Source of the DNA: Christiangramia bathymodioli
Lineage (GTDB): Bacteria > Bacteroidota > Bacteroidia > Flavobacteriales > Flavobacteriaceae
Reading direction: 5' to 3'
Assembly (NCBI GenBank): GCA_009735695.1
Contig: SRSL01000006.1
Span: 168,043 to 232,042, forward strand
DNA: 64,000 bases
Shown piece by piece: positions 18,030 to 26,839 of this stretch (the stretch's first letter is position 1; each line of letters starts with the position of its first letter). The notes under the pieces are model-generated. The model worked only from the letters and a program-made list of their open reading frames with translations. It made no database searches and was not told the DNA's origin. Position numbers and translations under genes: made by a program.

Positions 18030-19008
18030 TAACGAGGAATTAAAATTTGAGAACCGGATCCCTTTAGACGATCTGAAGGATTCTGTTCAAAAACTTAAAG
18101 AACAGCTTTCAAAGGTGATCGTTGGCCAGGAAAACTTTGTAGAACTGCTCATAGTAGGCTTGTTATCTAATGGTCACGTCCTTATAGAAGGGGTTCCGGG
18201 AGTGGCTAAAACCATCACCGCAAGGCTATTTGCAAAATGCCTTCAAACCGACTTCAGCCGTATTCAGTTCACTCCAGACCTGATGCCGAGCGATGTGTTG
18301 GGAACTTCAGTCTTCAACATGAAAACTTCAGAATTTGAATTTAAGAAGGGGCCTATTTTTTCAAATATCATCCTAATTGATGAGATCAACCGGGCGCCGG
18401 CAAAAACCCAGGCTGCCTTGTTCGAGGTAATGGAGGAAAAACAGGTTACCATAGACGGAAAAATGTACAGGATGCAACCTCCTTTTATGGTGCTGGCCAC
18501 CCAAAACCCAATTGAACAGGAAGGCACTTATGCGTTGCCCGAGGCCCAGTTAGACCGTTTCCTATTCAAGATAGAAGTGAATTACCCGAGTTTGCAGGAA
18601 GAGGTGAGGATTCTTCAAACCCATCATGAGCGGAAAGGCAAATTACCAGAGACCGATATTGAAAGCGTCCTGGATCCTGAAAAGATCGCCAGTTTAAAAC
18701 AGCAGATACATTCTATTATCATCGAAGAAAAACTGCTGGAATATATAGCAGAACTAATCGATAAAACAAGGAATCATCCGCACCTGTATCTGGGAGCAAG
18801 CCCCAGAGCTTCCATCGCAGTTATGAACGCCGCGAAGGCCTTTGCAGCCATTTCCGGACGGGATTTCGTGATCCCTGAAGATATCAAGCAGGCGCTAAAG
18901 CCGGTGATTGGTCACCGAATCATCCTTTCTCCAGATCGGGAAATGGAAGGAATGACGCCTGCGGCGGTTATCGAAATGATCACTCAATCTGTTGAAATCC
19001 CGCGGTAG
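18007..19008 (+). CDS. MoxR-family AAA+ ATPase
   Basis: A 333-residue ATPase. Walker A reads EGVPGVAKT near residue 62, Walker [24 protein letters not shown] near 120, with sensor 1 in [13 protein letters not shown] and the lid domain at the C-terminus. MoxR ATPases act as chaperones that assemble or activate protein complexes, often with VWA or DUF58 partners. The DUF58 gene follows immediately with overlapping stop and start (TAGTG). Confidence 0.95.
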   Translation: MEKEETHNNEELKFENRIPLDDLKDSVQKLKEQLSKVIVGQENFVELLIVGLLSNGHVLIEGVPGVAKTITARLFAKCLQTDFSRIQFTPDLMPSDVLGTSVFNMKTSEFEFKKGPIFSNIILIDEINRAPAKTQAALFEVMEEKQVTIDGKMYRMQPPFMVLATQNPIEQEGTYALPEAQLDRFLFKIEVNYPSLQEEVRILQTHHERKGKLPETDIESVLDPEKIASLKQQIHSIIIEEKLLEYIAELIDKTRNHPHLYLGASPRASIAVMNAAKAFAAISGRDFVIPEDIKQALKPVIGHRIILSPDREMEGMTPAAVIEMITQSVEIPR

Positions 19009-20339
19009 TGATACGATTTTTAAGGTCCATATATTTTAGCAGGCGTTTCTTTTATGCGCTCTTCTCGATCGCCTTTTGCTTTCTGCTTTCGTTCTGGATC
19101 GGGTGGTTATATCCTGTGACATGGATCTTTGCTGCTATTCTCTTTATCCTGGTTCTTTCGGAATCGGTTAGCCTGTATTCAGGGAAACGGATCAAAGCTG
19201 ATCGTATCCTTCCGGAGAGAATGTCGAATTCAGACAATAACCGGGTAGAAGTTCTGATCGAAAACAAATATGTCTTCAGGGTTTATATGGAAGTGATCGA
19301 TGAGATCCCGGTGCAATTTCAGAAAAGAGATTTCATAAAAGAGCTTGAACTTCAGGGCCGTGAAAACACCAATTTCGAATACCTTCTCAAACCGCTGGAG
19401 CGAGGGGAATATGTTTTTGGAGGCTTGAATATTTACGTTTCCAGCGTAATAAACCTTGTAAAGAGAAGATATGTTTTTGATCAGGCGGCAATGGTAAAGG
19501 TTTACCCTTCCTTTATTCAGATGAAAAAACTGGATTTTCTGGCATTAGATCAAAAGATCAATTTGCATGGCTTAAAACGCATCCGGCGTATTGGCCATAC
19601 CATGGAATTCGAACAGATCAAGGATTATGTTCGGGGAGACGATGCAAGGACCATTAACTGGAAGGCCACAGCCAAACGATCTGGATTAATGGTTAATCAA
19701 TTCCAGGATGAGCGCTCCCAACCCATTTATTCGGTAATAGATTGTGGGAGGATGATGAAAATGCCCTTCGAAGGTTTAAGCCTTCTGGATTATGCGATCA
19801 ACAGCAGCCTGGCATTTTCGAACGTCGCCCTGAAAAAAAAGGATAAGGTTGGATTGCTTTCCTTTTCCAATAAGATAGACAATTTGCTTAAACCCAGCTC
19901 CAGGTTACGACAGCTTAACAGCATCATGGAGGCGCTCTATAATATTAATACCAGGTTTCATGATAGTGATTTCAGCCTGTTATATTCTCGGGTTAAAAAA
20001 CATATCGGGCACCGCAGCCTGCTCATGCTATATACCAATTTTGAGCATATGTCTGCCCTAACCCGGCAACTCCCCTATTTAAAGGCCCTGGCGAAACAAC
20101 ACCTGTTGGTGGTCATTTTTTTTGAAAATACCGAGTTAGAAAAATTGAAAAGCACCAATCCGGAAAACATCAGCGAAAGTGCCCACCAGGTAATAGCGGA
20201 ACAATTCATCCATGATAAAACGCTCATGCTTAAGGAACTTCAAAGACATGGTATACAGGCCCTGCTTACTACTCCACAGAATCTGAGTGTGAATACGATC
20301 AATAAATACCTGGAAATTAAAGCCAGGGGACTGCTCTAA
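19008..20339 (+). CDS. DUF58 domain protein
   Basis: A 443-residue protein starting at GTG, one base inside the MoxR stop. Two helices (about 15-50) are followed by a soluble region holding the DUF58 signature YVRGDDARTINWKATAKR near 210, and a VWA-like fold after it (IYSVIDCGRMM near 245). DUF58 proteins are the standard partners of MoxR ATPases. This gene closes the operon; about 95 bp of spacer follow. Confidence 0.9.
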   Translation: MIRFLRSIYFSRRFFYALFSIAFCFLLSFWIGWLYPVTWIFAAILFILVLSESVSLYSGKRIKADRILPERMSNSDNNRVEVLIENKYVFRVYMEVIDEIPVQFQKRDFIKELELQGRENTNFEYLLKPLERGEYVFGGLNIYVSSVINLVKRRYVFDQAAMVKVYPSFIQMKKLDFLALDQKINLHGLKRIRRIGHTMEFEQIKDYVRGDDARTINWKATAKRSGLMVNQFQDERSQPIYSVIDCGRMMKMPFEGLSLLDYAINSSLAFSNVALKKKDKVGLLSFSNKIDNLLKPSSRLRQLNSIMEALYNINTRFHDSDFSLLYSRVKKHIGHRSLLMLYTNFEHMSALTRQLPYLKALAKQHLLVVIFFENTELEKLKSTNPENISESAHQVIAEQFIHDKTLMLKELQRHGIQALLTTPQNLSVNTINKYLEIKARGLL

Positions 20340-20401
20340 CAATTCAGCCTAACAATTCTACGGTTCGGTAAGAAGCTTTTTCGAGGCAGGCATTCGTAGC
20401 C

Positions 20402-20409
20402 TAAGTTTG
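20402..20409 (+). promoter_or_regulatory. -7 promoter box of the DUF2141 gene
   Basis: TAAGTTTG matches TAnnTTTG fully, 27 bp before the ATG at 20436. No TTTG lies at the -33 position. Confidence 0.45.
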
Positions 20410-20435
20410 TTTCATAATCAAAAAACAATAGAATT

Positions 20436-20852
20436 ATGAAAACTCTAATCTTATTATTAGCAATGACCGTAGGAGCTATCGCCAATGCACAGGCACAAAA
20501 TGAAGGAAAGATTCAGGCAACTGTGACAAATCTTCAAGGTGACCAGGGAGAAGTACTTTTCGCGCTGTATACTGCTGATAAATTCATGAAGCAGGAACCT
20601 GACTTTTCTGCTAAAGCTTCAATTATAGATGGCCAGGCCAAAGTGAACTTTGAAAAAATACCTGCTGGCACCTATTCACTGGTGGTACTCCATGACAAAA
20701 ACGGAAATGGCCGTATGGATTTTGATTCTTCAGGCATGCCCCAGGAAGCTTATGGAACTAGCGGAAACAGTTTTAGCTATGGCCCACCGAATTGGGCAGA
20801 TTCGAATTTCAGTTTTGACGGGGAAACAGAAGAAATCGTTATCAGGCTATAA
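20436..20852 (+). CDS. DUF2141 secreted protein
   Basis: A 138-residue exported protein with a signal peptide cleaved near ANAQA (about 20). The fold is a beta-sandwich with the DUF2141 hallmarks GEVLFALYTADKFM, YSLVVLHDKNGNGRMDFDSSGMPQEAYGTSGN. The DxNxNxxxD segment resembles a calcium loop. Function unknown. Single gene with its own promoter box and terminator. Confidence 0.9.
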   Translation: MKTLILLLAMTVGAIANAQAQNEGKIQATVTNLQGDQGEVLFALYTADKFMKQEPDFSAKASIIDGQAKVNFEKIPAGTYSLVVLHDKNGNGRMDFDSSGMPQEAYGTSGNSFSYGPPNWADSNFSFDGETEEIVIRL

Positions 20853-20895
20853 TCATTTATCATCGATCAAAAATACCCAAACAGGTTCATCACTC

Positions 20896-20923
20896 AACCC
20901 TTCCATTTCCGGAAGGGTTTTTT
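20896..20923 (+). terminator. rho-independent terminator
   Basis: AACCCTTCC (20896-20904) pairs with GGAAGGGTT (20911-20919), then a T run. It ends the DUF2141 transcript. Confidence 0.9.
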
Positions 20924-20969
20924 AATAGATAAAACAAAGTTAAAACAGCTTTAGAATAAGAAAAACCTA

Positions 20970-20977
20970 TAACTTTG
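20970..20977 (+). promoter_or_regulatory. -7 promoter box of oxyR
   Basis: TAACTTTG fits TAnnTTTG and lies 21 bp before the ATG at 20999. A TTTA at about 20950 is the best -33 candidate. Confidence 0.45.
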
Positions 20978-20998
20978 TAGCTAGAAAACATTCTCAAT

Positions 20999-21958
20999 AT
21001 GACGATTACTCAGCTTCATTATGTATTGGCCGTTGCAGAACACAAGAATTTCACCAAGGCTGCGCAAAAGGTTTTTGTGACCCAGCCTACCCTGAGTATG
21101 CAAATACAGAAACTGGAAGAAGAACTGGAAGTAACCATTTTTGACCGAACCAAAAAACCTATACAGCTTACTGAGGTTGGCCAGAAGATCGTTCAGCAGG
21201 CCCGGAATATTGTTAATGAGAGTGACAGGATCCAGGATATCGTGGATCAGCAAAAGGGATTTATTGGCGGAATATTTCGTTTAGGGGTTATCCCGACGGT
21301 AATGCCTACTCTTTTACCTATGTTCATCAAGAATTTCATCAAAAAATATCCGAAAGTAAAACTTAAGATCGAAGAATTACATACCGAAGCCATTCTTGAA
21401 AAGCTAAAGGAGGGTCACCTGGACGCAGCTATTGCGGCTACTCCGCTGGAACTGGAAGGAATTAAGGAAAACGTGCTGTATTACGAACCCTTTGTGGGGT
21501 ATATTCCTGCAGACCATCCATTACACGACAGGGATAAATTAGATGTTACTGAACTCGATATCAATGATATGCTGTTACTGGAAGACGGGCATTGCTTTAA
21601 GGATGGCATTATCAACCTTTGTAAGGCTTCCAGAGATTATGAAGACGACCAGCTGCAACTGGAAAGCGGAAGTTTTGAAACCCTTATCAAACTAACCAAT
21701 GAAGGCCTGGGAATGACCCTGCTACCCTATCTTCATACCCTGGACATGAAAGAAAAGGATAAAAAGAACCTCAAGATGTTTAAAGATCCGGTTCCGGCAC
21801 GCGAAGTAAGTCTAATCTATAATCGCAGCGAGCTCAAGATGCAAATCATTGAAGCGCTACGAAGCACCATTGCGGGCGTGGTAAAAGGCGCGATCACCTT
21901 TCAGAACGTGAAGATCATAAGCCCTCTTAACAAGAAAAAAGACTTTAAACTGAATTAA
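20999..21958 (+). CDS. oxyR: hydrogen peroxide-sensing LysR regulator OxyR
   Basis: A 319-residue LysR regulator. The winged HTH fills residues 1-60 (FTKAAQKVFVTQPTLSMQIQ), and a periplasmic-binding-protein-like sensor domain follows. In the sensor, GHCFKDGIINLC places cysteines at 199 and 208, the same numbers and C-x8-C spacing as the redox pair of E. coli OxyR. It should be activated by peroxide through a disulfide. Monocistronic between a promoter box and a terminator. Confidence 0.95.
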   Translation: MTITQLHYVLAVAEHKNFTKAAQKVFVTQPTLSMQIQKLEEELEVTIFDRTKKPIQLTEVGQKIVQQARNIVNESDRIQDIVDQQKGFIGGIFRLGVIPTVMPTLLPMFIKNFIKKYPKVKLKIEELHTEAILEKLKEGHLDAAIAATPLELEGIKENVLYYEPFVGYIPADHPLHDRDKLDVTELDINDMLLLEDGHCFKDGIINLCKASRDYEDDQLQLESGSFETLIKLTNEGLGMTLLPYLHTLDMKEKDKKNLKMFKDPVPAREVSLIYNRSELKMQIIEALRSTIAGVVKGAITFQNVKIISPLNKKKDFKLN

Positions 21959-21961
21959 AAA

Positions 21962-21986
21962 AAGCGGCTAAAAAGCCGCTTTTTTG
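21962..21986 (+). terminator. rho-independent terminator
   Basis: AAGCGGCT (21962-21969) pairs with AGCCGCTT (21974-21981), flanked by A and T runs. It can serve both oxyR and the convergent small gene. Confidence 0.92.
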
Positions 21987-21988
21987 TG

Positions 21989-22186
21989 TCAGGTATTTAA
22001 ATAAATTAAACATTGATTTAATTCGGGATTCTGCCGTGTTAAAGCCAGGATCCAAAGTCTAAGTTCCTCGATTTCGTGAGGCAGTAAACGTTGAATCGCC
22101 TTTCGAACTTCCTTGCAGAATAGATTGGCATCAAAACTTACCTTATCCAGTACAGTTTTGGTGTATTCAAACATCGCTCTCGCCAT
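21989..22186 (-). CDS. small conserved Bacteroidota protein
   Basis: A 65-residue soluble protein, MARAMFEYTKTVLDKVSFD at its start and LLPHEIEELRLWILAL near the end. I recall close relatives of this length and start in many flavobacteria, always unnamed. No signal peptide, helix-rich. It ends at the oxyR terminator. The 130 bp upstream are AT-rich and carry no other gene. Confidence 0.75.
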   Translation of the reverse strand: MARAMFEYTKTVLDKVSFDANLFCKEVRKAIQRLLPHEIEELRLWILALTRQNPELNQCLIYLNT

Positions 22187-22317
22187 AATTTGAAATAGTT
22201 TAAGTTAAAGTTAGGTTGATAAAATAAGTAGAAGTGTACTATAGGCTGTGAAATTTTGATCTCTTAAATATAGTATTTTAAATTTATTCTTAACATTTCT
22301 ATAAGATTTTAACATAA

Positions 22318-23118
22318 TTAAAATCGGTTATCACCGCTAATCACATCACCTAATCCGCCAAGAATACTGCCTTCTCCCTTGTCTTTTCCTCCACCCTGCG
22401 GTGCGGCCTGATGAACCCTGCTAGCCAATCGGCTGAACGGCAAAGACTGAATGTAAACCGTTTCGGGCCCGGTTAAAGTGGCAAAGAACAAACCTTCTCC
22501 TCCAAAGAAGGTGTTTTTGATCCCTCCTACGAACTCGATATCATAATCTACGGTTTGAGTGAAGCCAATTATACAGCCTGTATCAACCTTCAGTTTTTCT
22601 CCAGGTTTAAGTTCCTTCTTGGCCATGGTTCCGCCGGCATGTACGAAAGCCATTCCGTCTCCTTCCACTTTTTGCATGATAAAACCTTCACCTCCAAAAA
22701 AACCTCTTCCCATCTTCCTGCTGAATTCGATACCAATACTAACTCCTTTTGCCGCACACAGGAAAGCATCCTTCTGGCAGATGAATTTACCGTTGAATCG
22801 GGTTAGATCAATAGGAATAATTTTCCCAGGATATGGGGAAGCAAAACTGATTCTTTTTTTTCCTTGCTGTTCGTTGGAGAAAATGGTCATAAAAAGACTC
22901 TCTCCAGTAAGCAAACGTTTCCCCGCACCCAGAACTTTTCCCAGAAAGCCTTCGTTCTGCTTGGATCCATCACCAAATATGGTGTCCATTTTAATACCAT
23001 CGTCCATCATCATAAAATTGCCCGCCTCGGCGATCACCGCTTCCTGCGGATCAAGCTCTAGTTCCACATATTGCATTTCCTCGCCATAAACCTGGTAATC
23101 TATTTCGTGTGCATTCAT
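22318..23118 (-). CDS. TIGR00266 / AIM24 family protein
   Basis: A 266-residue beta-rich protein. The family pattern is seen in QYVELELDPQEAVIAEAGNFMMMDDGI, the glycine-rich GKRLLTGESLFMTIFSN, and GFTQTVDYDIEFVGGIKNTFFGGEGLFFATL. A glycine/lysine-rich tail ends it. AIM24-like proteins have no defined activity in bacteria. Minus-strand neighbour of a DUF4442 gene; the 77 bp between them hold short AAGCTTTAAGC-type inverted repeats. Confidence 0.9.
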   Translation of the reverse strand: MNAHEIDYQVYGEEMQYVELELDPQEAVIAEAGNFMMMDDGIKMDTIFGDGSKQNEGFLGKVLGAGKRLLTGESLFMTIFSNEQQGKKRISFASPYPGKIIPIDLTRFNGKFICQKDAFLCAAKGVSIGIEFSRKMGRGFFGGEGFIMQKVEGDGMAFVHAGGTMAKKELKPGEKLKVDTGCIIGFTQTVDYDIEFVGGIKNTFFGGEGLFFATLTGPETVYIQSLPFSRLASRVHQAAPQGGGKDKGEGSILGGLGDVISGDNRF

Positions 23119-23133
23119 TATGTTAAGCTTTTA

Positions 23134-23156
23134 GCTTAAAGCCAGAAGCTTTAAGC
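23134..23156. repeat. inverted repeat between DUF4442 and TIGR00266 genes
   Basis: GCTTAAAG (23134-23141) pairs perfectly with CTTTAAGC (23149-23156). More AGCTTT-type words surround it. It could be a weak transcription end or an operator; nothing decides. Confidence 0.4.
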
Positions 23157-23195
23157 AAGATTATTATTTATAAAAAGAGTATAAAAGCTTTCAGC

Positions 23196-23660
23196 TTATC
23201 GCTTAGGGCTTTTAAGTTTTACCGTCCATTCGAATTCGAAAACAGAAACCTCTACCCCATCTTCATTGACGCCTACCGATTTCATCCAGAAGGTCTGCCC
23301 TTCCCCGCTAGCGATCGTTTTCTCTAAGGCTTCATTCACCTTATTCCCATCATAACAGGTAAACCTGATCTTCCCGGTCGCTTTTTTACTAAAGGTAGAT
23401 TTATTCTGGGCAACCAGCATGGAGATCTTTTTATTCGAGGCCTGGATGCGGTTCATCACCAGTGCGCCTGTACTCAGTTCGGCAGCCATGGCCTGTACGG
23501 CGAAATACATCGAATTAAACGGATTTTGGTTGATCCACCGGTGAGTTACTCCTACTTCGCATTCGGTTTGATCTATATGTTTAACCCTCACTCCACAAAG
23601 CCAGGCACTTGGCAGTTTCAGCATCAGGAAATTGTTCAGTTTTGAGGGGGAAAGCTTCAT
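23196..23660 (-). CDS. DUF4442 hotdog-fold protein
   Basis: A 154-residue protein with a thioesterase-like hotdog fold: NPFNSMYFAVQAMAAELSTGAL is the central helix of the fold and RIQASNKKISMLVAQN and KIRFTCYDGNKVNEAL are strands. DUF4442 resembles PaaI-type acyl-CoA thioesterases; substrate unknown. It is transcribed away from the DUF4870 operon. Confidence 0.85.
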   Translation of the reverse strand: MKLSPSKLNNFLMLKLPSAWLCGVRVKHIDQTECEVGVTHRWINQNPFNSMYFAVQAMAAELSTGALVMNRIQASNKKISMLVAQNKSTFSKKATGKIRFTCYDGNKVNEALEKTIASGEGQTFWMKSVGVNEDGVEVSVFEFEWTVKLKSPKR

Positions 23661-23750
23661 TTAAAGGTTTTTTGATTGATTCTCCTGTAAAAATAGGAAA
23701 TATTATTCAGCCTTAAATTCCTAATATTTTGTTAAATTTAGGTACTTTGT

Positions 23751-23783
23751 TTTGCATAATACCTTCTTTTAGATATATATTTG
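23751..23783 (+). promoter_or_regulatory. promoter of the small-protein/DUF4870/PadR/PspC operon
   Basis: TTTG at 23751-23754 and TATATTTG at 23776-23783 match both Bacteroidota promoter elements with a 21 bp spacer. Transcription would start near 23788, about 40 bp before the first small gene. Confidence 0.65.
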
Positions 23784-23826
23784 TATAAGAATCTAATAGG
23801 TTATAAATCATCAAATCAAAAAAGTC

Positions 23827-23955
23827 ATGAAAACATCATCAATCAATTTAGCAATGGCTTACTCAAATTCCGGGTTCGGAATGAGCCGAAAATTTCAGAT
23901 CTATCTGGTTATAGCATTCATCTATTTATTCTTTATAACCAATATGTTCCTTTAA
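23827..23955 (+). CDS. 42-residue membrane microprotein
   Basis: An ATG at 23827 opens a 42-codon frame ending in TAA at 23953-23955. The N-terminal half is polar (KTSSINLAMAYSNSGFG), the C-terminal half is one hydrophobic helix (IYLVIAFIYLFFITNMFL). It is the first frame after a good promoter and 23 bp before the DUF4870 gene. I do not know its family. A longer frame that overlaps it in another register was set aside because DUF4870 starts inside that frame. Confidence 0.5.
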   Translation: MKTSSINLAMAYSNSGFGMSRKFQIYLVIAFIYLFFITNMFL

Positions 23956-23978
23956 GGAAATTATTAAAAACACAATCA

Positions 23979-24518
23979 ATGACTTCATCAACAAACATCA
24001 ATCAAAACAGGACTCTGGCAACCGTACTTCATCTATCGGTGTTTTCACAGTTCTTTATCCCGTTGGGTAACTTCATCTTTCCAACACTGTTATGGCTAAG
24101 CCGCAAGGAAGATCCTTTTGTAGATCATCATGGAAGGAGCGCGCTGAACTTTCAGTTAAGCATTTTCCTCTACTCGGTTTTCTTAATTGCGGCCGGCGCT
24201 GTAACGATCATTTTCTTCGGATTAAAATTAAGTGTAGGCGAGGCATTTTATCTGGGTGACGACAGCTTCAGGCTGGATAATTTTTCAGAAGCCGTGCCAT
24301 TCATAATAATCATCAGCGTTTTAGGAATCACTTTATTCGGCCTTTTTATCCTGCAGATCTTTACCGTGATCTCTGCGAGCATCAGCGCCAATGAAGGCAA
24401 AAAATATAATTATCCGTTAACCATCAATTTTTTAGGATCGGTAGATCCAGACACTAATCATCATTCAAATCAATCAAAAAATGAACAGTTTAATTCCACC
24501 CAAAAACAAGCACTATGA
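23979..24518 (+). CDS. DUF4870 membrane protein
   Basis: A 179-residue protein. The family opening TLATVLHLSVFSQFFIPLGNFIFPTLLWL with the DHHGRSALNFQLS turn is clear, and about four helices follow. The reading frame is open upstream, but the ATG at 23979 gives the usual DUF4870 start. Its last four bases overlap the PadR gene (ATGA). DUF4870 is frequently coupled to PadR and PspC genes; function unknown. Confidence 0.9.
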   Translation: MTSSTNINQNRTLATVLHLSVFSQFFIPLGNFIFPTLLWLSRKEDPFVDHHGRSALNFQLSIFLYSVFLIAAGAVTIIFFGLKLSVGEAFYLGDDSFRLDNFSEAVPFIIIISVLGITLFGLFILQIFTVISASISANEGKKYNYPLTINFLGSVDPDTNHHSNQSKNEQFNSTQKQAL

Positions 24519-24859
24519 AGATAGAGAACACAAAAGCCCAAATGCGTAAGGGTGTACTGGAATATTGCATTCTCTCGGTTCTCCGGGATGAAGATGCCTA
24601 CGTGGCCGAAATTCTGGATACGCTTAAAGACGCCAAGTTGCTGGTGGTGGAAGGGACTATTTACCCCCTTCTCACCAGGCTTAAGAATGCAGGACTGCTT
24701 TCCTACAGATGGGAAGAGTCTTCCAGCGGGCCACCTCGTAAATATTATGGTCTCACAGAGACCGGGAAAATTTTCCTTAGGGAACTAACAGGAACCTGGG
24801 AAGAACTGCAAACGGCAGTGAATATTGTAACCACTCAAAAAAAGAAGAACCATGAATAA
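24515..24859 (+). CDS. PadR-family transcriptional regulator
   Basis: A 114-residue winged-helix protein: GVLEYCILSVLRDEDAYVAEIL at the start, the wing VEGTIYPLLTRLKNAGLLSYRWEESSSGPPRKYY in the middle. Members repress neighbouring genes. It overlaps both neighbours, so it probably autoregulates the operon with DUF4870 and PspC. Confidence 0.92.
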   Translation: MKIENTKAQMRKGVLEYCILSVLRDEDAYVAEILDTLKDAKLLVVEGTIYPLLTRLKNAGLLSYRWEESSSGPPRKYYGLTETGKIFLRELTGTWEELQTAVNIVTTQKKKNHE

Positions 24860-26615
24860 GACAGTAAATATAAATCTTGCCGGCATTTTCTTTCACATAG
24901 ATGAGGATGCATATGCCAAGTTACAGAGGTATCTGGAGGCTATAAGGCATTCTTTCTCCAATACACAGGGGCGCGATGAGATCATCTCAGACATCGAGGC
25001 TCGTATTGCTGAATTATTTAATGAAAAGATCAAAAATGAACGGCAGGTAATTAGCAGTAAAGAAGTTGAAGAGGTCATCACCATTATGGGGCAACCCGAA
25101 GATTACCTGGTTGATGACGAGATCTTCGAAGATGAACCAGGCAGAAGCCGAAGCACTAAAACCGTAGGTAAAAAACTATTCAGAGATACCGAAAACGGTT
25201 ATGTAGGCGGTGTTTCATCCGGACTAGGCCATTACCTGGGGATTGAAGCAATCTGGGTACGTTTATTATGGATCCTGCTTACGATCTTCTCCAGTGGAGC
25301 CTTTATCCTGATCTATATCGCATTCTGGATCTTTGTTCCGGAAGCCAAAACCACGGCCGATAAGCTGGCCATGCGCGGAGAGGAGGTTACCATCAGCAAT
25401 ATCGAGAAAAAGATACGTGAGGGTTTTCACGAGGTTTCAGATAGTATAAAAAATGTGGACTACGAGAAGTATGGCAGGCAGGCAAGCGCCGGAGCCACCT
25501 CGGCCGCCACAACCCTTGGTAACATCATCAAGTTCTGTCTGAAACTATTCGTAAAATTCGTTGGAATCTTATTATTACTAATCGCAGGTTCTACCCTAAT
25601 CGCGCTTTTCGTTGGATTGTTCGCGGTAGGCACCTTCGGGATCGTAGATGCACCTTGGACCGATTATATAGATATGGTGAACAGTGGCGCTCCCTTATGG
25701 CTGATCTCTCTGCTCACGTTCTTTGCCGTTGGAATACCTTTCTTCTTCCTTTTTGTATTAGGACTGAAGATCCTGGTAAAAAACCTGAAGTCGATAGGAC
25801 GAATCGCTTCGCTTACCCTGCTTGGACTGTGGCTGATCTCAGTTATTGGTTTAAGTGTAATTGGTGTGAGCCAGGCTACCAACCGTGCCTTCGACGGGGA
25901 AGTGGCGAGTACCGAGAACCTTTTGGTAAGTCCTGATGATACGCTATTCCTGAGAATGCGGAATAATCCTGAACTATCCCGAAAAACCTGGAGAAGTTCT
26001 GATTTCAGGGTAGCCTACGAAAATGGCAACAAGGTCCTGGTAGGTAATGACATCAGACTTATCGTAAAATCCACCAAGGATTCGATCGGGAAGGTTGAGG
26101 TGCTAAAATCTGCGGAAGGAAAAGATTTCCAGGATGCAAGAAAACGCGCTGAAAATATCAATTATTCAACCAGTCTTCTGGGGAACGAATTATTACTGGA
26201 CAGTTACTTTACCTCTGATTCCAGCTTCGGCTACAGGGACCAGGAAGTACAGGTAACTGTCTTCCTCCCGGAGGGGATCACTTTCTTTGCTGATGATAAT
26301 ACATCATCTTTCCATAGAAATGCCGATTATTTTGGGGATATCCTTATAAGCGGTGAAGAGGAACACTTCCTGAAAGTACTTGAAGATGAGACCAGCTGTG
26401 AAGACTGCCCTGTTGAATCCTGGGGAGACGATTCAGATTCTAATTGGGATGAGGAAAGCATGGATGACGATCCTTCAGACGACTTTAACGCCCGGGTAAA
26501 TGTAGACGGTGAAGAACTTAATATCAAAGTCAATGATAAAGGAGTTAAGGTAAACGATTCAGAAGCCCATCGTGTCATTATAGACAGCAATGGGATCGAG
26601 ATAAACAACAATTGA
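24852..26615 (+). CDS. PspC domain membrane protein
   Basis: A 587-residue protein. The N-terminal 100 residues contain a helical segment conserved in flavobacterial PspC proteins (FFHIDEDAYAKLQRYLEAI). The PspC domain lies near 110-165 (NGYVGGVSSGLGHYLGIEAIWVRLLW). Four more helices follow (about 225-255, 275-305, 320-340), then a large acidic beta-rich region. PspC senses membrane stress in phage-shock systems. It overlaps the PadR gene by 8 bp. Confidence 0.92.
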   Translation: MNKTVNINLAGIFFHIDEDAYAKLQRYLEAIRHSFSNTQGRDEIISDIEARIAELFNEKIKNERQVISSKEVEEVITIMGQPEDYLVDDEIFEDEPGRSRSTKTVGKKLFRDTENGYVGGVSSGLGHYLGIEAIWVRLLWILLTIFSSGAFILIYIAFWIFVPEAKTTADKLAMRGEEVTISNIEKKIREGFHEVSDSIKNVDYEKYGRQASAGATSAATTLGNIIKFCLKLFVKFVGILLLLIAGSTLIALFVGLFAVGTFGIVDAPWTDYIDMVNSGAPLWLISLLTFFAVGIPFFFLFVLGLKILVKNLKSIGRIASLTLLGLWLISVIGLSVIGVSQATNRAFDGEVASTENLLVSPDDTLFLRMRNNPELSRKTWRSSDFRVAYENGNKVLVGNDIRLIVKSTKDSIGKVEVLKSAEGKDFQDARKRAENINYSTSLLGNELLLDSYFTSDSSFGYRDQEVQVTVFLPEGITFFADDNTSSFHRNADYFGDILISGEEEHFLKVLEDETSCEDCPVESWGDDSDSNWDEESMDDDPSDDFNARVNVDGEELNIKVNDKGVKVNDSEAHRVIIDSNGIEINNN

Positions 26616-26617
26616 TC

Positions 26618-26773
26618 ATGAGCTCACTAATCAACCTTTTAATAAGTTTTGTGATCGGGTTGTTTTTCGGTCACCAGATGAAAGAGCCTAAAAATGGTCA
26701 CAGCCAGATTCAACCAACCGAAAAAGAAGTTTATAATCAGCTAAGAATTAAACAATATATGATCTACAGCTGA
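26618..26773 (+). CDS. 51-residue membrane microprotein
   Basis: ATG at 26618, two bases after the PspC stop; TGA at 26771-26773. The first 18 residues are a hydrophobic helix (LINLLISFVIGLFFGHQ), the rest polar and ending near KQYMIYS. A terminator follows 12 bp after the stop, which fits it being the last gene of the operon. Family unknown. Confidence 0.6.
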   Translation: MSSLINLLISFVIGLFFGHQMKEPKNGHSQIQPTEKEVYNQLRIKQYMIYS

Positions 26774-26784
26774 GCTTCCAATAG

Positions 26785-26812
26785 AAAAAGCCTCCACTCG
26801 GAGGCTTTTTTT
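26785..26812 (+). terminator. rho-independent terminator
   Basis: AAAAAGCCTCC (26785-26795) pairs with GGAGGCTTTTT (26800-26810) with a 4-base loop and T run. It ends the PspC operon. A TATATTTG -7 box for the next gene starts at 26812, inside its T run. Confidence 0.92.
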
Positions 26813-26819
26813 ATATTTG
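26812..26819 (+). promoter_or_regulatory. -7 promoter box of the GIN-domain gene
   Basis: TATATTTG matches TAnnTTTG and lies 20 bp before the ATG at 26840. It directly abuts the upstream terminator; no -33 TTTG is visible. Confidence 0.45.
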
Positions 26820-26839
26820 GTTAAATCTAAACCCGCAAT

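Noticed and set aside
22559..23089. Open frame of 176 codons opposite the TIGR00266 gene
   Set aside because: It mirrors a well-recognised gene on the other strand and its protein has no family features.
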